Assembly: GCA_018873245.2 (NCBI GenBank)
Contig: JAEMBT020000010.1
Span: forward strand, 278,001-342,000
Direction: 5' to 3'
DNA length: 64,000 nt
DNA from: Archegozetes longisetosus
Lineage: Eukaryota > Arthropoda > Arachnida > Sarcoptiformes > Trhypochthoniidae
The notes below the pieces were generated by a model that saw nothing but the letters and a program-made list of their open reading frames with translations, did no database searches and had not been told where the DNA came from. Every line of letters begins with the position of its first letter. The first letter of the stretch is position 1. Positions 36,401 through 47,743 of this stretch are shown here, in pieces. The position numbers were made by a program, and so were the translations under genes.

Positions 36401-36552
36401 TTCGTTTTTTGGAATGCTGTACGATTTTTCAGCCAACATTCATACTAAAGTACTTTTTTGTTATTCACTCTAATGCATGCTTTCCTGTAAAATGGCTAAT
36501 TTTTCGTCCAGAAATATTAAATGTGCATTTTTTAAAGTATTCACACGAAAGG
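33431..36552. mobile_element. piggyBac element with TTAA target sites
   Basis: Perfect TTAA flanks at 33427-33430 and 36553-36556. Termini CCTTTCGTTTG at left and, inverted, CCTTTCGTGTG at right. Length 3,122 bases. The related hAT copy at 42430-42450 shows the empty site (ATAATGAGTAACGTTTCC), which proves the insertion. It holds one degenerate transposase gene. Confidence 0.95.
34159..36087 (+). pseudogene. piggyBac transposase, frameshifted
   Basis: Starts MANPNRYLTEEEINNLIEN with an acidic Ser/Asp-rich N-terminus. Catalytic aspartates are visible in VTIDEMLRSF, ITCDNWFTS and GGVDTLDKL. The C-terminus has the Cys-rich finger (CYMCLRK, CTQCCTDC, CTRC) typical of piggyBac. The frame shifts near 34350, 34890 and 35640, and a stop interrupts at 35165. 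A 48-base stretch at 35333-35380 has GTAAGG and TTTAACAG borders and joins two in-frame segments, so it looks like an intron. All three catalytic Asp are present but the gene is broken. Confidence 0.88.
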
Positions 36553-36627
36553 TTAACGTTTCCTAAGCACATGTAATGATAATTTAATAGTAAACAAATT
36601 TAATTTTGTGTTTAATAATTAGTAACA

Positions 36628-38991
36628 ATGATATAAAAACCAAATGAATCGCCTAAACGTAAAAAAAGAGACGTTTAGTTACGTTTCAGGATAAGTGGTT
36701 AGGACATCATAATTTCAAAGAATGACTACGAAAAATTGATGATTTGAATGCGAATTGTGTTTATTGTAAAACTGAATTCACGATTAAATATGAAGGAATT
36801 GATGCCATTAAAGCACATAAAGAGTCGAACAATCATAAAACCAAAGCAAAGGCATCTAAAATGAGTCAATTTTTAGATAAATTTGTGACAAAAACTATTC
36901 CGAAAGAAGCAGAAGTGGCAGTATCTGAACTTTGTCTCACATTTCATGCTATCACTCATAACCTGAGTTATCGTTCATCTGATTGCAACAAAACTCATCA
37001 AAAAACTATTCTATGATTCAAAGATATACTAAAGTGTTCAGTTCGGACGAACCAAAATGGAGGCTTTGGCCAAAATGTGTTGTGTCTGCTCTCTATACAA
37101 ATACATTTGAATGCAATCACTTCTAAGAAGTTTTCAATATCCAGTGATTCGTCAAACGAAGGGAACGTTAAGGTGTATCCAATCGGTGTTCAATACTTTG
37201 ATGTCTCAAAAGGTATAATAAATTTTGTCCTCGATTTCTATGAGGACCCAAATGAGATATCAATTGATATCTTTAATCATTTGAAAGGATCACTAATTGT
37301 TAATAACTTATCACTAAATAGTGTGATTGCTTTTACTGAAGATAATGCTTCAGTAAATTACACAAAATTCCATTCAGTTTATAAATACTTTACTGAATTA
37401 AACCATAGTATTGTTAAAGCGAACTGTAATTGTCATATACTGTATAATACGGCCAAATATGCATTACTTCTATTGCCATTCGATGTGAAAAACTTAGTAA
37501 TAAAAATATATTCTCATTTCTGAATATCTGCAAAACGTGTTCAAAACCTAAAGAGTTATTATGAATATGGCGATAATGAATACGAGCCAACGAAAAGACA
37601 TGTGACAACTCGGTGACTGAGTCTATACCCAAAGATTAATAGGGTTATTGATAATATAAATGAAATTAAATCATATTTTGTTGGTTCAGGAACTGATGAA
37701 TGTTCACATATTATAAATGAATTTGTTTGGAGTGATGATACACACAAAATATCACTACCTGAAATGTATTTACAAATGACTTCTCATTTCATGAAAATAT
37801 GTCATGTAAATATTAAAGCTCTTGAATCTAAGACAACAAATGCAACGAATTTATATTGTGAGAGTGGATTTTTATATAGCGAAATAACAACTCAGACTTT
37901 AACAATTAACAATCTTTATTAAAATATAAATTGAATACATAAAGATTTAAACGTATCGTACAGAGTCTAAGCTCTCTTGCACTCTCGTACTAACTCACTT
38001 AAATTCTACTCTATTACTCTCTCTTTTTATACTCTTCTGACTAATTAATAAAAGAATGTTTAAGAATATTTTCGAGTTATAATTTTAAGAAAAGTTATTC
38101 CTAAAAGGGATGTTCAAGCATTCCAGTATTAGATTCCCATAACAATTAATTTCCTATTGTAATTAAATTAGAATAAGAATTTGCTTTTACAATTAGAGCG
38201 AACTAAACAAAACCTTTTATAGCCATAACGAAATAAGAGTTTCACTTTCATTCTCATAACAAATAGAAAGTTTACAAAACAAATTAAAATACTTTTTGTT
38301 TTAATATAAAAATATCATATAATGTCTAAAATTAAAGGTCAACTCGAAAACCGTTTAAAATATGAATACTTTGGCTCATATATTAACGAAAACATTAAAC
38401 ATTTGACAAATCGCGAACAGAGTTTCTGAAAAATACCAAACAAGTATATAAACGTGCGATCGATTACTTTGAGAAACATTTTGATTTATATGAAACGCCT
38501 TTTAAATTGTTTTCTAAACTTAATTTGGATGAAGAGCTGAGATATGAAGACCTCATAAGTGTCTCGAATTTACTTAATATTAATGTTGATAAGGATTTAC
38601 TCTTCGATGAAATTCAATAATTTAATTTGTGTTTAAATCAATTTTCATCAGATGATAAGAAATTGGATAATATCGCAAATATTGCAAAATATTATCTAAT
38701 ATTGAACTATTATATACGACTAGAACAATAGAGACAGTGATGGCTATTCCGGTTGGCAACGAATTTGTCGAAAGAGTGTTCAGTTTAATGAAAAAGGTTT
38801 GGAGAGATGATAGGAGTCATATGAATATTGACTTAATTAAATCTGAAATCTGTATTAAATCTAATTTTTCTATGGATTGTATTGAGTTCAAATCTTATAT
38901 TAAAGATAATGAAAATGTTTTAAAAGCATTTAAATGTAATGATAAATACAAACCAATAAAATTTTGTGTTATTTTAATCAAATTTGTTTAA
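36628..38991 (+). pseudogene. hAT element A transposase, degenerate
   Basis: Pieces in order: LQDKW and a BED-type finger (NCVYCKTEF ... HKESNNHK), the central region with FTEDNASVNYTKFHSVYKYF and KANCNCHILYNTAKYA (the CxxH area of hAT catalytic domains), then after an LTR-like insertion VYKRAIDYFEKHFDLYE, and finally the dimerisation region NEFVERVFSLMKKVWRDDR. Several stops and frameshifts (for example the stop in codon 3, and others near 37015, 37523 and 37615). The C-terminal frame 38737-38991 is the longest clean part at the 3' end. Confidence 0.85.
37888..38260 (-). mobile_element. probable solo LTR inside hAT A
   Basis: It interrupts the hAT transposase frame. The flanks repeat AAATA (37883-37887 and 38261-38265). 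On the minus strand it has a TATAAAAGG box, a downstream transcript-like region and AATAAAG near the far end, as in an LTR. No internal retroelement genes adjoin, hence solo LTR. The termini do not show a clean TG...CA, so the class is uncertain. Confidence 0.45.
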
Positions 38992-39074
38992 AAATTGTTC
39001 AGAAAATGTCCAGGAAATTATCGAATTTTTTACATTAATGTTCAGGTTTCCTGGTTTAGCGCCTGGCCAATCTA

Positions 39075-40041
39075 GCTAAGATACAGAAACCAGTTGTCTA
39101 AATGCTAATAAGTTTTAATTTTATTTTCATGAAAACTATTGAATTCCTAATTTAGTTTTTGTTAAAACGAACTTGAAAGAATTGATTTCAAATTAAATTT
39201 ATTAAAAATTAAATTTAATACACAAATAATGTTTAAAAAATTTAGTTATTTGTAGTATATACAAGAATAGAACGAAAACTTAAACTAATAGGAAAATCAA
39301 AGTTTTTTACACTTATTCTCATTTTTAAGTTTTCACTGGCCCTGGCCCTTTTCACAGTTATTCTAGTGATTTTTCAACAAAATTTATATTTTCAAAAATT
39401 GTCATTATATGGGTACAATTAACTAAAATCAGTTTGAAATCGAATCGTCCAGTCAAGAGTTATTCAACTTTAATCGACTAAAGATAGTTGTGTCCGAAGG
39501 TGTATAATAATTTATTATCACATCGTCTCTAGTTAAACCAATTCATATGTTGCCAATAGTTTCAGGTTTACTGTGGAGATAATTATTTATGAAATCTCGT
39601 TTCTCTTGTAGACCAATTGAGACCAATTCAAAAAATAACCTTTTCTTATTCTATTCTTCTCTACACATATCTTTGGCTTCTTGAGGGGACACAGTTTAAT
39701 AAAATAAGAATACATTCAGTTCAGTATAACTTTAATTCTATCGCCAAACAACTATTTTATTATAAATTAGAATTTAAACCTTCTCATTTTATACCTGAAA
39801 TTCAAATACTGGGATTCTAAGTGTGTGATTTTAGATAATTTTTATTAAACATAATTCTAAAATCTTTATATAGGCTAGTTTTTTGCAATTTATTCGAGGA
39901 AATAAGAATGGTTGATGTTTAGAAAAGAATTTTATTATCTCAAAAGTAATTCTAAAATTTGCAGAGCTTCACAATTGATTTTACATATATATTATAACAG
40001 TTAAACAACTCGAAGACCGATTACATTGTTCAGGGTATTAA
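39075..40041. other. duplicated flank between hAT A and glycoprotein copy 3
   Basis: No gene. Bases 39083-39500 are repeated at 42949-43370. Bases 39540-40041 are the 3' flank shared with the other glycoprotein copies. Together with the hAT copies this defines a tandem duplication of the whole block. Confidence 0.7.
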
Positions 40042-41049
40042 TTATATATCATCAAAGAAATAATTTCCTGTCGTTGGCGTAATAGTAGCGCAAACAAGTA
40101 TTCTGTTAGAACCACCATTTAGTGTATTTAACATTGAGTTATTGAGACTTTGTATGGCGTCCATCCATAAAACTAAAGGTAATCCAAGTACTGATAGCGG
40201 ACCAGAAAGTAATACGTCAAGTGGTCCCAAAAGCATGGTACCAATACCTCCGTTGACCTTCATGTTGCCTAAAGTATATCAAAAGACAATCTCTTTATCG
40301 AATTATTCTAGACTTTGTACTTGTTTAAAAAATAGGTTAATTCACATTCAAAATCAAATAAAGATTTTCTTAAATCGTTTAAAAATGAAATGTTTTGTAA
40401 TTTCTGACCCAAAAATCCGGCCGGTCCACTTGTTTGACTTCCTGATGGATTGAAAACATTGCCAACATTTTGACAATTACCAGTCATGACATTAGAACCT
40501 ATACCAGGGATGGCTGCTGTGTTTCCGAATAAAGAAAAACTCGTGACTCCGAGACGAGAACTATTCAAAAGGTTCGTTACATTTGATAGATTCGCAGTTG
40601 ATATGTTGAAATCTGGTACTCGAAAAGCAGTTGATTGTGTCAAATTATTTGCCAAGTTATTGATAGTCACTCCTAATCGACATGCGTTCGGAACCGATGC
40701 TTGCAATGGATTCAGTGTTGCAGATGTGGAGTTAGCGCAAGTTATGTTTCGGATTTGGCCAAATAGATATGTTCCATAGCCCATAGTAGGAACTAAATTC
40801 ATTACACCTGATATTCCACTCTGGGTATTATTGAAGACTGCTTGACCTTTTGGCACAGCCAGTGTGAGATCAATAACCACTACTATTAGATTGATGAAAA
40901 GAAATTATTTTAGCTTATTTTTAAATTTCGAATTTGAAATGTTGCAAAATTTTCAACAGTTATTTACAAGAAATCAATCAATTCTATATTATAAAATTTC
41001 AGACAAATTTACCTGTGAATAAAATGAAAGTAAACATAAATGACTTCAT
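40042..41049 (-). CDS. secreted Asn-rich glycoprotein of unknown function, copy 3
   Basis: Minus-strand exons 41013-41049, 40346-40879 and 40042-40268 join to 265 residues. Same signal peptide, exon boundaries and overall composition as copies 1 and 2. A small indel in the last codons changes the end from FFDDYN to FFDDI. The central segment again differs most (for example SRLGVTSFSLFGN), consistent with relaxed or diversifying change there. The gene lies downstream of a flank duplicated with copy 2, and its upstream side carries the deleted hAT A copy. Confidence 0.8.
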
Positions 41050-41365
41050 GATTAAAACGTTACTGTAAACTATAATAATTGTGCACTTAAATCGAAGCAA
41101 TAAATATAGTTTGATTGACACAATTATGGATTAATTATGAAAAAAAATTATGCGGGAATTTTCGTGAAAATTTGCGAAAAATGAAATAAACTGATTTAGT
41201 AAAATTTAGAATTCTTAAATTTAGAAATGTTGACATAGAAATTGAAAATGATGTTAATAATCCCGTATAACTACTGATGGAAAGCAGACTATTTTTTATA
41301 AGCCACTTTCGATGAATAGATGGGACTGAGATTATACTGAATAGACGTCCAGGAATGATCTGGAC

Positions 41366-42157
41366 TAGAGGTCGAACATGAAACCCTAAACCCGTCGGAA
41401 ACCCGTCAAAAACCCAAACCCGTACGGGTTGGGTCGGGTTTGAAAAATTTTTTTCTCGAAAACCCGTACATAAACAAAATTATTTTGTTTAAAAATAATT
41501 AAATGCTAATTATGAAGGTAAATTTATTTAAACTAAATCATCCGCAGAAAGTATTAATATCCAAAATACACAAACTCCTGATAAAAGTATTACTACTGAT
41601 ATTAAAGTTGACTCTCCAATCTCGAAGACTTTATTAATATTGTAGAGAAAACAGTCTCAATCAACAGAAGTTATGTTGAAGTACAGAATTATTTGGATTT
41701 AACCATAGTTTTATACTAAACACTCTACTAGTGTAATTTTGGGCACAAAATAAACTCAAATATTCGCGTCTTTTCATAATTTTAAGGCGTTTGGTATCAA
41801 TTTCTGCTACAAATTTATCTAGTGAGAGAAACCTTAGCTACGCTTGTATTGCATTAGCTGATAAAAGGTTATCCCTCAATCCAAGTAATATGGATAACTT
41901 ACTATTTACAAGATCAAACTTTGATTTCTATAAAAAAAATAACTGACAGAATACAATAATTTTATAGTAATGAATCGTAGTGATGAATGCCGTTTAGTAA
42001 AATATTGAATTATGAATATTTGTCATTTTTACGGAATGTACGGGTTTATTACGGGTAACCCGTTTACAAATTCTGACGGGTACGGGTTGGGTTGGGTTAG
42101 AGAAGAAAATTCACGGGTCGGGTTGGGTTTGAAAATTTAGCTTATGTTCGAGATCTA
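41366..42157. mobile_element. hAT element B, 8-bp target duplication, CCCG-rich termini
   Basis: Perfect 8-mer ATCTGGAC at 41358-41365 and 42158-42165. Inverted ends TAGAGGTCGAACATGA and (inverted) TAGATCTCGAACATAA. Subterminal regions are dense in AACCCGT/ACGGGTT motifs in opposite orientations at the two ends, likely transposase-binding arrays. The inside retains a C-terminal dimerisation fragment (around 41780-41930: SERNFSYACIALADKRLSL, NMDNLLF). Length 792 bases, non-autonomous. Confidence 0.9.
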
Positions 42158-42511
42158 ATCTGGACTGTCCACGAATAGGACATTCGGAGCCTAGTCTAGG
42201 ACGGTGTCAGACCTGGACAATAGAATATCCAGGAATTAGTTTTCTCATACAATTTCATGGAAAATTACATAAATCACAAAATCATTGAATATATGAGCTC
42301 TGAATTATTTTAGAGAAAATAAACATCTCGTAACATAAGTACAATAATTGACAAATATTTATAGATATCTGACGATTAGTAGATAAAATGAGTGTTATTT
42401 TTTATGTCAACACCATTCATAACACTCATATAATGAGTAACGTTTCCTAAGCACATGTAATGACAATTTAATAGTAAACAGTTTTAGATTTGTGTTTAAT
42501 AATTAGTAATA

Positions 42512-42730
42512 ATGATATCAAAACCAAATGAATCTTTTAAACGCAAAACGAGACGTTTAGTTACGCTTCAGGATAAATGGTTAGAACATAATAATTTCAA
42601 AGAATGGCCACGAAAAAGTAATGATTTGAATGCGAATTGTGTTTATTATAAAACTGAATTCACTATTAAATATTGTGAAATTGAAAAATATTATTTATTT
42701 TTATGTTTATTTAGTTTGTTTTCATTTTAA
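42512..42730 (+). pseudogene. hAT A transposase N-terminal fragment
   Basis: MISKPNESFKRKTRRLVTL, then LQDKW and NCVYYKTEF, the same N-terminus as at 36628 but without its early stop. One BED-finger Cys is Tyr here. The frame leaves homology after 42680 at the internal deletion. Confidence 0.7.
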
Positions 42731-42940
42731 GAGTAAAATATTAATCTATTTTTGATATGATAATTATAAAGTAAATGTATCTTAAAGTAGAAATTGTAGT
42801 TACATCTTTTAGGTATCCTAACTTTTTAGTTACAGTACAGGTAAATTTCCAATTGACTATGCATTGTTTACCTAAATTGCAAGTATTTTGATGTAAAAAT
42901 AATGGTAAAAGTAATCCTGGTTTAGCGCCTGGGCAATCTA

Positions 42941-43481
42941 GCTAAGATACAGAAACCAGTTGTCTTAATGCTAATAAGTTTTAATTTTATTTTCATGAAA
43001 ACTATTGAATTCCTAATTTAGTTTTTTTTAAAACGAACTTGAAAGAATTGATTTCAAATTAAGTTTATTAGAAGTTAAATTTAATACACAAATAATGTTT
43101 GAAAAATTTAGTTATTTGCAATATATACAAGAATAGAGCGGAAACTTAAACTAATAGGAAAATCAAAGTTTTTTACACTTATTCTCATTTTTAAGTTTTC
43201 ACTGGCCCTGGCCCTTTTCACAGTTATTCTAGTGATTTTTCAACAAAATTTATATTTTCAAAAATTGTCATTATATGGGTACAATTAATTAAAATCAGTT
43301 TGAAATCGAATCGTCCAGTCAAGAGTTGTTCGACTTTAATCGACTAAAGATAGTTGTGTCCAATGGTGTATATTAATGCTACTTTCATTTTTAATTTTAA
43401 ACATTGAAAAATGCTTTAACTCAAGGTTAAAATTTACAAAGTGCCTCTCTCGCATTTATACATAGATACGTTATCATATAT
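42941..43481. other. repeated flank, copy of 39075-39500
   Basis: No gene. Homology to 39083-39500 ends near 43370, the distal breakpoint of the tandem block. Confidence 0.6.
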
Positions 43482-43755
43482 TTAAAGAGTGATATTAAAA
43501 ATTTCAAAATTGAATAACTCTTGAAGCGTTCAACTCATATGCTTAAGACTCATATTTCTGTAAACTGTGTGCAAAACCATTTGAAACGATGTGCTTATCA
43601 CCGATATTCATCGGTGGATCTATTGAAACAGATGATAATATGCAAGTTATTTCAAAGGTTTTTGCACATAGTTTCTAGAAATACAAGTCTTAAGCACATA
43701 GGTTGAACGCTTCAAGAGTTGCGAGCTTTTGAAATTGCGAGAATCACTCTTTAAA
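43482..43755. repeat. foldback repeat
   Basis: Imperfect palindrome. The left arm has AACTCTTGAAGCGTTCAAC, then GCTTAAGACT and TGTGCAAAACC; the right arm has GGTTTTTGCACATAG, AGTCTTAAGC and GTTGAACGCTTCAAGAGTT. Outer arms continue to AAAGAGTGAT and ATCACTCTTT. No coding capacity; a small reading frame here is a by-product. Confidence 0.7.
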
Positions 43756-45507
43756 ATTGAATTAACTATATGATGATGAGTGTTTCGAACGAATTATGCA
43801 GCCATTTATTCATTGGAATCTATTGTTGATCTGATGGTCGTCCGTGAAATAATCGATACCCATTATACAGTATAACGCGAAACACAGTTTCAAGCGTTTT
43901 GAATAAAAGAAGGCCCAGAGTTAGAAACTCAAAGTTAACTTTAGCTCGAAGCATGAAGACAAGGCTTATTGCAGATGACACGTTTCAGTTCGATATTCTT
44001 TTACAAATCATGTGATTCAAACACTAAAAAAATTAGCTCAATTTCGTAGTAATTATTTTATGCAATTAAATGAGATGAAACAAAAGTTGTTACTTGTATT
44101 TGTAACTTTTTCTTTAAAAAATTTTTTTATTGTGATTGGAAAAATTGTCATAGCTCTGACAAGCTTATGGATGCTTCAGACTTGCCAGAAATTCGACCAA
44201 GGTATCAGCTCAAGATAGTAGTTTGGAACAGGACAAACAGAATTTTCTCTGTTATTTCTGGAATTTAATCCGAGATAGTCAAAAAACCAAAGGAGGGATC
44301 AAAGGATGTATTACAAGGTTTTTAAAGTTTTCACAAAATGTTAAGAGAGATTCTTGAAATCTTTTTCAATTTTCGGACTATACAGTTCATTACGGGAGGT
44401 CTTGTCACTCTGGATAGCGAGGAACCCCGAAAGTTTGTATACTACTAACTCAAGCTAGAAATAAGTTACGAATTTCTCTCTGCTTAAAACTTTACGAAAA
44501 TATCTTTAAAAATATTCTTTTCGGATATTTTGGATCATAATGGTTTGAAAGTAGTTAACTTATCTAATAAATTACAAATTTATTGAACTTTAATTGTTGT
44601 AGAATTTTAATTTTTATACAAAATCCCATTCCATACTATTTTTCGTTTAAGCTAAAAGTTTTATTATCAGTGACTTTAGAGATTAATGACTAATATCATG
44701 TACAAAAAGATTAATGATATATTTAGATATCAATAATATCATATACTATAATCAGACAATATGTCAGATAATATAATGATATATTGATTTTAGCGTTCAA
44801 TATAAAATTGAATTTTTTACTCCACTCGGTAAATAGTTTTTAATGTGATTTCGAATGTTTCACAAAGCCTTAAATCCTTTTTAAGCAATCTTTGTCACGA
44901 AATACTCACAAACTTGTCACATTTTACAATAATTCATTAACTAAACTATTACTAGTGGCAATTAAACGAATGAAAAATTTGAGTTGTATTAAAATAATGC
45001 CAATTTATGCATGACTTTGATTATGCGATCAGACTTCTGAAGAATTGCTCGAATTGTAGTGAATAAATCTAAAACTAATGACACCAAACCATAAAGAGAT
45101 TCTATTTGAAATATAGCATGTATAGATTTATTCAATAAATTCTTCTTTTGAATTAATACAGTGTAAGTGTTATTAAATGAATTTTAGATAGTTTTTGTAA
45201 TACAAAATAAGCTTAAAACATACGAGTTACTAAACCGTTACATTCAAAGGCTTTGGAGAAAATGTTCAAAGGTGAGTGAACATTTTTCTCTGATTATAAA
45301 AATCCACACCATAAACTGAACCTTATTTTCATCTATTTCAAGATTCCCTCACTTAAACAGAAATTCAAACTTTAAGCTTTAAAACTAAATAGAAGAAAGT
45401 TTTAAGATATGATAAATACGATAGGTATTATTAAAACCAAAAACATCGAAACCGCTATGAACTCATTCTATCTCAGTTACTTGATTATTATAATTATCGC
45501 TAGAATT
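43756..45507. other. non-coding, no gene recognised
   Basis: No family recognised. The last few hundred bases hold the 3' flank of the iGluR-like gene on the minus strand. Confidence 0.4.
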
Positions 45508-47743
45508 TTAATTATTAGTGCATTTATTATCCCAATACTTGGCCTTCAATCTATTGAGAACTCCGCTTGACTTCATTTTTCTGATGGCATCATTAAACAA
45601 TTCTTTAAGTGGAGAGTCTTTGGGTAATGCTATCGCGTATTGTCGTGGAAATAGATTTTCCTCAATATATGTCAGATCACATTGCTTGGCAGTCAAGAAT
45701 TCAGCAAAGATGACTCAAGTATAAAAGCATATTTACTATTTTTAACTCGTTCAACACCTTCTCTCGAACTAACAACTAAAGCTTCTGGATTTTGAACCAT
45801 AAATGAATATATTTTCTTAATTGTTGGGTCTTCCGATTTCGAAAATAAATGATAAGTCGATCCACTTCTAATAGCTCCATAAGCTATGTCATCTTGATCG
45901 GCAAGATCTTTGAAAGACTTCATATTTCCTATATTTGACTTTTGTATCAAAACTGATAATCCATTTTCTATAAACGGTTCCGTAAAGTCTACGTATTTCT
46001 TTCTTTCATCAGTTACGGTTATGTCAGCGACTGCAAAGTCAGCCCTCTGCAGAAAATAAAAAAATAGTTAAAAAGTTTCTTAGCTTTTTGGATGAAAACT
46101 TTAAAATTTAGTATTTTCTATGCTAACTTTATGGAAAACTTCGCCGATCATTCCCACGGCTCTGTTGCCTATCACGATACCGTATTTACCATCAGGTGAG
46201 AAGTAGAGTTCATACTCGAAGCCAACTATATTTGCGATTTCATTCATTATGTCCACTGCAAAGCCTTCAAAAGTGCCATTCAGTCTTTCAGCATAGGGCC
46301 AGTTCTGTTAAAAAGTTTGGAAAATGATATAAGTTCTAGTATAAGTTGCTGCAAAAATTGAAATTAACAGTTTTTATCATTTAAGATTATAGTTTTTATT
46401 GTTCAGAAAATTTTCATCTATGGAAAACAAGTCACATTCAAATAGGTTCATTCTTAACAAAAATCTTTAGCCTCAACTGAATTTTCGTTGAATACCTAAA
46501 ATAGATTTGATTGCGGTTTCTTTTTACTTTTGATTGTGAATTCGACAACTTTCAAGACAACCTGTTCTAGTAAAAGATCAATTAATGGGTAATCTCAGAT
46601 ATTTCATGATTCAATTTTAAAAAATTAGCCATGAACTGTCAATTTAAATTTATTGTATAAGTGTGAAAATTACGTGAATTGCGTACAATGAATTAATTTG
46701 ATACCTGGATGTTGAAGAAAAATTTATTATCTTAAACAACTTAGTGATCAACGCGTGATCCACTAGAGGTTAATTAACATTAAAACTAGATAAACAGTGA
46801 AAGCTTTAAAATTCAAGGTCTTCGTTCATGTGTCTCGTTTGTGATCAATATTTTACTTCGTTAGATAATCGAGTCACATGTTTTACAAATAGTACTGTAT
46901 ACGATTTCATCATCATAATATGATATAATCCAGATTTATTTAATGCTGAATTGAAATTGATCATCTGAGAAAATTAACGTTGGATTCTTTTTAATCTAGA
47001 AAACTGATTTCTCAAACCTTTATTTTGTCAGTATTCTTACATTTACCAGAAACTGTAAAAATTTCATCAGATTGTTGTATTAGCGTTTCTAAATGTTAGT
47101 CCAATTGTAAATTGGCACTGATGGCACTCATTCTCGCAAATTTCAGTCAGATAACTTTTTCATTTATTGTTCCAGATAAATGATTAAAATTTGTCTCTAA
47201 CTGCTTGCGACAATTTATTGAAAGCTGAGCTCAAATCTAATCCTAAATAAAAATTAAATTGCTAAAATAGACTTCTCAGACTAACTATCTCATATTGATA
47301 ACTTTATTTTCTACTAGTTGCTTGTTTTAATGCTCACTTCATGAGTTGTAAAAGTTTTATTCAATTGTTTTGTAAGAATTTATAAATATTTTCTTTATTA
47401 AAACACTTTATCTAAAATTTTCTATTTGTATAGACTATATTTAATATGTTCTTAAATCAAAAAAATTTTGAAATAATTTCAGCTTTGTATTATAAAGACT
47501 ATACTACTATATTATATTCATACTCTTCTTATATTATTCAAACTCTAAAATCATATTCTTGCTTTCTAGCAAAGAATGTAAAATAAGAACAACTAAAGTT
47601 CACGATTAATTAGATCAAAAACTCACTCTTATGGTGACTCCTCGAAGTTTATTTATCTGGAGTTCTCTGGCATTTCCAAAATCAACTACCATCACAATTA
47701 AAAAAAGTTTTAAAACTAAAAAATACTTATTTATTGAATCCAT
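45508..47743 (-). CDS. secreted iGluR-type ligand-binding domain without ion channel
   Basis: Minus-strand exons 47627-47743, 46128-46304 and 45508-46046. Exon 1 gives a signal peptide (LVLKLFLIVMVVDFGNA) and the first strand (LRGVTIR). Exon 2 gives lobe 1 (FEGFAVDIMNEIANIVGF, DGKYG, GMIGEV). Exon 3 runs from ADFAVADITVTDER through YVDFTEPF to SFKDLADQDDIAYG without interruption, so TM1, pore loop, TM2 and TM3 are absent. TM4 is absent too: the protein ends about 60 residues after the KYAFILESS motif. Ligand-site residues equivalent to AMPA-receptor T480, R485, S654/T655 and E705 are T108, R113, S161/T162 and E209. There is a one-base frameshift right after ILESS (near 45692); the next frame continues the fold (LTAKQCDL ... 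YAIALPKDSPL). About 10 residues of the usual EPPFV region are missing between exons 1 and 2, perhaps a microexon. Likely role: extracellular glutamate or amino-acid binding. Confidence 0.8.

Larger units (their letters stand above)
33139..39074. mobile_element. hAT element A, with nested piggyBac and LTR-like insertions
   Basis: Left flank ACTTAGAT (33131-33138) and right flank GCTAAGAT (39075-39082) are a decayed 8-bp target duplication. The unoccupied site at 6022-6029 has the single 8-mer. The ends read TATACTGAACATACG and (inverted) TAGATTGGCCAGGCG. Without its two insertions the element is about 2.4 kb and has a broken transposase with BED finger and C-terminal dimerisation region. A second, internally deleted copy lies at 41333-42940 beside glycoprotein copy 3. 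Confidence 0.8.
41333..42940. mobile_element. hAT element A, internally deleted copy carrying another hAT
   Basis: Flanks ACTGAGAT (41325-41332) and GCTAAGAT (42941-42948) match the duplication at the other copy. The left end TATACTGAATAGACG and right end GGGCAATCTA correspond to 33139 and 39074. It retains only the start of the transposase (42512-42730). A second hAT is inserted at 41366-42157. Confidence 0.8.

Noticed and set aside
41380-41450. CCCG/GGGTT repeats as interstitial telomere sequence.
   Set aside because: The motifs are irregular, occur in opposite orientation at the two ends of a 792-base element, and do not match TTAGG or TTAGGG arrays.
43521-43706. Reading frame of 61 codons as a gene.
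   Set aside because: It lies wholly inside the foldback repeat 43482-43755 and shows no family features.
45508-46046. The pore of the iGluR-like gene might lie in an intron or be lost to an assembly gap.
   Set aside because: S1 and S2 are read through in one open exon, and the paralogue at 49725-52080 has the same join, so no missing exon is needed at that place.
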